DNA of 64,000 bases from Epiperipatus broadwayi (Eukaryota > Onychophora > Udeonychophora > Euonychophora > Peripatidae), in NCBI GenBank assembly GCA_028023455.1, contig JAQFVV010000064.1, positions 434,001-498,000 on the forward strand, read 5' to 3'. The stretch's first letter is position 1; each line of letters starts with the position of its first letter. Under the pieces are notes generated by a model. That model was not told the DNA's origin. It saw only the letters and a list, made by a program, of their open reading frames with translations, and did not search any database. Both the position numbers and the translations under genes were made by a program. This document shows, one piece after another, positions 59,445 to 64,000 of the stretch.

Positions 59445-60357
59445 AATGACCCTCAAAATCTTTTAGCATGGATAATTATCAATTTGAAAATGCAAACTAA
59501 TTTAAATATACTTGTAGTTTTAGAGATAGAACACTGGTCTTGACAAGTTATACGTAAGATGTTTTAATACAAAAAAATAACTAACTAAACTATGATAGCA
59601 GTACAGAAATATGTTGAGAAAGTAAGATATGGACACATTATCATGAAATATAAAGATATTTAAAATGCTTCTTTTATGAATGCACCACTAAAATTTAAAA
59701 TGTAGAAAGATCATAAATCCAATTATAATGTTTTTCAACTTGTTTTAGGAAATACAATATTGTGCATAATTTTAAACACTTTCTCTGGAATGAAAGTGTA
59801 AAGCGAATAAACAATATAAGTCATTCTAATTTTGTCTTTTTCAGATATATTGAGCATGGTTTACATAGGAACAGACTCTAATTTAAGTTTGCAAAGATTA
59901 TATCAAAATAATCAAAGAAGATGCAATTATTAATTATTTTCAAAGGAATGGTATAACTGAGAATATAATGCATTGAAAAGTTACAATTGTAATAGGTTTT
60001 GAAGTATTATAATAATAATAATGTTTTCTGCTAAAGAATTCAAATTACAAATATAAAAATGGACTGTGATGTGTGGAAGTATTCGAAATTTATAGATTGG
60101 TTTGTACAGTCATAGAAAAACATATCTTTAGAGCAGGTTTTTTCACTTCCTTTTTTTCCTTTAAAATTAAACACTCTACTTGCTTATGAGTACCTGCATT
60201 ATTATATATGCATATCGAACTTAAATAAATATTAATAAAGAATAAATCAACATTAATTAAATATTTAATGTATGATTTAAATTGAGATATTTTGTTGATT
60301 TTTTATGCCTACAAGGAGTGTTTAACATATTTGTTTGTTTGTTTTTTTTCTTTTCAG
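59445..60357. other. AT-rich non-coding stretch
   Basis: The first 100 bp complete the inverted repeat with 56890-57000. A 42-nt interval 59845-59886 after CTTTTTCAG is open in phase 1 but has a poor donor (GTTTGC); it is noted only as a weak exon candidate. Confidence 0.5.
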
Positions 60358-60407
60358 ATTCCGGTATTTTAGATATTTTGTGTTTTTTAATAGCAGTAAT
60401 TTTATGA
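60358..60407 (+). CDS. Candidate terminal exon with hydrophobic C-terminus
   Basis: TTTGTTTTTTTTCTTTTCAG is the best polypyrimidine tract and acceptor on this strand. Read in phase 1 the exon encodes SGILDILCFLIAVIL and a TGA, a hydrophobic end of the sort seen in single-pass or GPI-attached proteins. Phase 1 matches the donors at 19056 and 41510. The split codon with the latter would be AAT (Asn), placing small residues N-S-G before the hydrophobic run. AATAAA-type signals follow at about 60679 and 60699. This is inferred from pattern only; an alternative reading is a 6-nt exon ending at GTATTT. Confidence 0.3.
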
Positions 60408-61250
60408 AGAGAAAATTATTTCTAAATTAATATAAATATATATGAGATAAAAGCAACCAAGTTAAAGTAAATTGTAGAGATATCATGAGAATGTCAAAAC
60501 AATGTATTTTTATTCAACGAGCTTCCGTATTGAAAAGAAAAAATAATGCCAGTAAAATGTAATAAATTTGTCAAATATCTAAGAGCTTATCTAACAATCA
60601 ATACTAATTTAGCAATTGTACTTCCTAATGCTATAACAACATTTCAATTAATATTATGTTATCGTTCCATGTTAATTCAATAAATGATTATAAAGTTTAA
60701 TAAAAATGAAGAAGGAATCATAGTTTTTGAAGCAATAAACATTTTGTGCAATTTGTTAGCAGCAAAATTTTTATATATATACTCACACAAACGCATTTCA
60801 GAAACAATTATAAACTCCTCAGCACGGTTTTCTTTTGTTCAATATAATTAAATATTCTTGTATTGTGTCATAATCCAACTGCCCTAGCAAAAGAACTTTT
60901 TCCAACTGCTACGTCGTTGATAGTAAGAATGGCAAGTATAAATAATTATATTTGCAGGCTTCAACATATATTCCCAGAGATATATTTATAGTCTAAGTTC
61001 AAATAGCTCCCAAATTGTATTGAGATGGGGAAAAAGTCAAATTATTAGCCATGTAGTAGTTGAAAGTGGTTACTTTATCATTTGCTAGAGTAGTTGTTTA
61101 ATAGCATAATGTGAAAATATTAAAGAGACAGCACATTGAAAAGTTTTACATTGCAATTAAAGAGTTTATAAATTAAAAGTTTATATTATTGTTACATATA
61201 TATGTATAGATGTGTATTATTTTCAGCTATTATTAATATAATGCGAGTTG
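60408..61250. other. AT-rich stretch, possible 3' UTR then intergenic
   Basis: No other signal. Poly(A)-signal-like AATAAA occurs at about 60679 and 60699. Confidence 0.4.
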
Positions 61251-61254
61251 AAGA

Positions 61255-62080
61255 TCTGTAACCATACAACGTTAATTCACTGTTTCAATACATGATTTCT
61301 GGTCTCCACTCCACACCAACAATCTTTAATTAATTCATCTGTGCATTTCACGTGTGATCTTTTTAGGCCACTTACCTCTCTTGGGATCCGTTTTAAAATA
61401 TCAGAAATCCATCTACTATTATCTCTTCTGGCATTATCTTGAACCTAGTTTTATTTTAGACTCTTAATTGCTGTAAGGAGGTCACGATAATTCATCTATT
61501 ACTCTTAATATAAATTATCTATGCTTTGTTGAATGATCTAAAAATTTTACATTGCTCTTCTGTTGAATTTCAAAGTCTTAAACTTATATGTGAAAACTGA
61601 TAGAATATATCTATTAATAACCTTTTTCAAACACTTGGACATAATTTATTCTATTAATGTTGTTGTTGTTGTTTTTTCCACAATTGCTCAGTCTAAGTTT
61701 AATAGTATGATTAATTGTATTCATTATATTTTCATGGGATTAATAATCTGGCCAAGATATTTGTAGTTGTAAACATATTCTAATGAATTTTTAATTTCTT
61801 TTTTTTTTTGAGAAAATCAATTGAACATTATCCTTAATCCTACTCTCTTATTTTCTTCTGATAACTCTTGCAATATTTCCTGAAGCTCTGAAGCATTATT
61901 TTCTTAAACAATCATGTTCATAAAAAGATAAATCTAGATGACTTAAATAATCTTCATATCTTTGTTCTCATTTAACTTTTCATTGTAATCCACAAAATAA
62001 TTGTTGTAAATTGCTGTAAAAAGTTTCTGACGTATAGAATCACTCTTTCTTACATCTTTCTCTATTAATCAAATCACTTG
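61255..62080 (-). pseudogene. RTE-like LINE, RT palm to C-terminus
   Basis: The minus strand gives, in broken frames, VRKSDSIRQKLFTAI (motif B; family VRQGD.ISPKLFT) at about 62040. NASELQEILQELSEENKRVG, the post-motif-C helix, follows at about 61880. The C-terminal block NARRDNSRWISDILKRIPRE lies at about 61450, then KRSHVKCTDELIKDCWCGVE. That is the same order as RTE ORF2, continuing further upstream than the 25.6-kb and 54.5-kb fragments. Confidence 0.75.
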
Positions 62081-62261
62081 CATCTTTACTTCAATAATAT
62101 TTTTCAGAATATGACAATATTCCAATTTTTACATGCTAAACTATTTTTTGTAATCTAATATTAAATATTGAACTATTTAGATAAATGTTAAGCTTTATTT
62201 ACAATTTACAATTACATTCAGCTGTTAGTAATAATACCCTGGCTAGTATATATACAACCTC

Positions 62262-62407
62262 CTGATTGGTTATTATTCACTTCTCTTCTTCTGATATTGA
62301 TTGATCTGGACAGTGGTAGGACTAGCATGGGAATCGAATCTAGTCTTTTAGAATCTTGAATATTAATTCTTAAGGTAATGCTTTAACAGATTGAGCTACC
62401 CTGCCAA
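62262..62407 (-). mobile_element. SINE family B, better-preserved copy
   Basis: On the minus strand: TGGCAGGGTAGCTCAATCTG (A-box TAGCTCAATCTG), a 42-bp spacer, GATTCGATTCCC (B-box), and a tail with AGAAGAAGAGAAGTGAATAA. A tRNA-like head is clear, but no complete cloverleaf is possible because the anticodon-arm region is expanded. It pairs with the copy at 14025-14160. Confidence 0.65.
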
Positions 62408-62924
62408 AGGCTTTACTAATATGTGCTCTATTAGTAACAGATGAAAGCATTTGGAACATTATCAAGAAGTTTATTTTTTTCTAAAGTATTAAATCTTTAT
62501 TATTAGATGATAGAAATAGTCCAACATATATATAAACACAATTAAAATGTCATCATCACAAACTATCCCTCAGTCTGGTGACCTAAATCATCATGGAATA
62601 AAAATTTTCATCAACTCAAATGCTTTTTTTATAATTTGCAAATCCAAAGCATAATGACAACTCATATTCATTGATACTTTCTTTAACTTTTTTGATATTT
62701 GTCTCGATCTACTATACTTAAATTACCTCTAAATATACTCTTTAGGTTAATTAGAATTCAATGTTAGCTATAGATATATTGTAATTATCTATTTTGTATA
62801 GCACTAATACAAGACTGATAATCCTTTACATTTCAATATCTTCATTAACATCTTTATTTATATATAAATGTTATGGCTGTAAAATTCCTTTCACCTGGTT
62901 CATCTTTATTATTTTAACATTTAA
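62408..62924. other. AT-rich non-coding stretch
   Basis: No supported feature. Confidence 0.6.
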
Positions 62925-62981
62925 TATATATATATATATATATAAATACAAAAAAATATATATATATATATATATATATTA
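62925..62981. repeat. (TA)n microsatellite
   Basis: Two TA blocks separated by AATACAAAAAA; frames through it are artefacts. Confidence 0.95.
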
Positions 62982-64000
62982 CTTTCCTAGAGATTTGTGA
63001 TGATGGTATTTTAGTTAAATTTATATATTGGACTATTTACTTCATTAATATTAAATATTAAATGTCTTTAGAAAAATTAAACTTTATTTCAATTTTTAGT
63101 AATAGCACACAGGTTATAATATGCACAATATTTCAAGAGATATTATTCTCCTCACTTCTTCAGGTGTTTCTGCCCCAAACTTGTTTATTTCTTTTTTAAA
63201 ATGTCTATTTAAAGTTACTGTATGTATAGGTATATATTGAGTTATACTAAGTGATTTCGAAATCTAAATCACTTCACAACAGCTGAAGCTTAAATAAACT
63301 TAGAAAGATATAAGCAGTAGAATTCAGAAGATCACAACTTCTTTCAACATACCGTGAATAATATTTATTCCTGTCCTAAAGTGTTATAAATATTAGATTT
63401 CTATTTTCCATTAATTTATGTTGGAAGAAAATTAAAGTGCGGGGGGGGGGGGGCATTTTCATGTAAATTATCTTCAAAAGTGTTTTAGTGGTGAAAGTGT
63501 CAGGGAAAACAACTACATTTTTATTTTATTTACTAATAGCTTTTTTTATAGGTTTAATTAGAAATAACAGTATATTTAATCCTGAGCAAACAACAAAATC
63601 AGTTTATTAGATTTATTAACTTTATGCTTGTTTATTTATTGCCATATTCTGCAAAAACTGCTATATACCTGATGTCATGAAAACTATTCTAATAACGCGC
63701 CCAACCGCTAAAACTTTTAGTTCAGCTGCACTTTTTCAATTATACAAATTGATATATCTCTTGACAATTTTATATTTTTTATTATGACAAACAAAAACAA
63801 AAATTGTAATTTTTTACAGATAATAATTAAGCTGAATCTAAGCAAAAATATAGACCCTATAGTCTTGAATATTTGAACAATCGCGAACAAACCAAACATT
63901 ATTGTTATGCCTAATGTTCTAAGTGGTGTTACTAAATTAACTATGAAGCTTTCAAGATTCCAATGACATTTGATAAAAGATCATGTTGATAAAAATATAA
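62982..64000. other. AT-rich non-coding stretch with a G13 run
   Basis: An uninterrupted run of 13 G at 63441-63453 is out of keeping with the base composition. No gene is seen up to the window end. Confidence 0.6.

Noticed and set aside
59845-59886. 42-nt phase-1 exon
   Set aside because: Acceptor is good but the donor GTTTGC is poor, and the segment lies in decayed sequence next to LINE fragments.

Overview
The window is eukaryotic and almost certainly from an invertebrate animal. It is extremely AT-rich, full of homopolymers, TA/GATA/AAT microsatellites and decayed transposons. The mix comprises tRNA-derived SINEs, RTE-like and L1/Tx1-like LINEs, a Penelope-like element with a GIY-YIG endonuclease, Ty3/gypsy-like gag and pol remnants, and a mariner relic. 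A mollusc would fit, but the sequence alone does not settle the species. There are no bacterial-type operons, no rRNA, no CRISPR and no intact host gene. I can support only a few candidate micro-exons.

Bases 1-10422 are the most remarkable part. An LTR-like terminal repeat ends at 659 with TTACA. A primer-binding site for tRNA-Lys(CTT) follows, and it runs on into about 65 nt of reverse-complemented tRNA-Lys including the CCA end. Then comes an inverted copy of the same terminal repeat, starting at 734. From 734 to 10422 the DNA is one long imperfect palindrome of about 9.7 kb. Each arm carries a copy of the same coiled-coil, basic-tailed gag-like gene, pointing outward. The centre (about 5350-5735) is a small tandem array whose unit resembles the LTR-end/PBS junction. 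No pol gene is present. The element ends exactly where a Penelope-like element begins (10423-12980).

From 13 to 22 kb lie several SINE copies (two with clear target-site duplications), AAT microsatellites around a near-perfect palindrome, an inverted pair of Penelope 3' ends, another foldback, and a candidate 33-nt exon at 19024. From 22 to 32 kb come an anonymous less AT-rich patch with a 360-bp tandem repeat, a diverged direct duplication around an RTE 3' end, and an L1/Tx1-like LINE 3' half. From 32 to 41 kb are a degenerate LTR-end/PBS followed by an antisense gag, two foldbacks, and a minus-strand gypsy pol relic cut by a 310-bp compound microsatellite.

From 41 to 64 kb, long featureless AT-rich stretches separate a second 33-nt candidate exon (41478), a two-copy peptide repeat, a 0.8-kb foldback with protein-like arms, a 1.9-kb mariner-type element with TA-flanked inverted ends, several RTE fragments (one pair inverted), a 0.7-kb TIR element, a candidate terminal exon with a hydrophobic C-terminus (60358-60407), and more SINEs. 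The recurring theme is long inverted repeats: about ten independent foldbacks in 64 kb.
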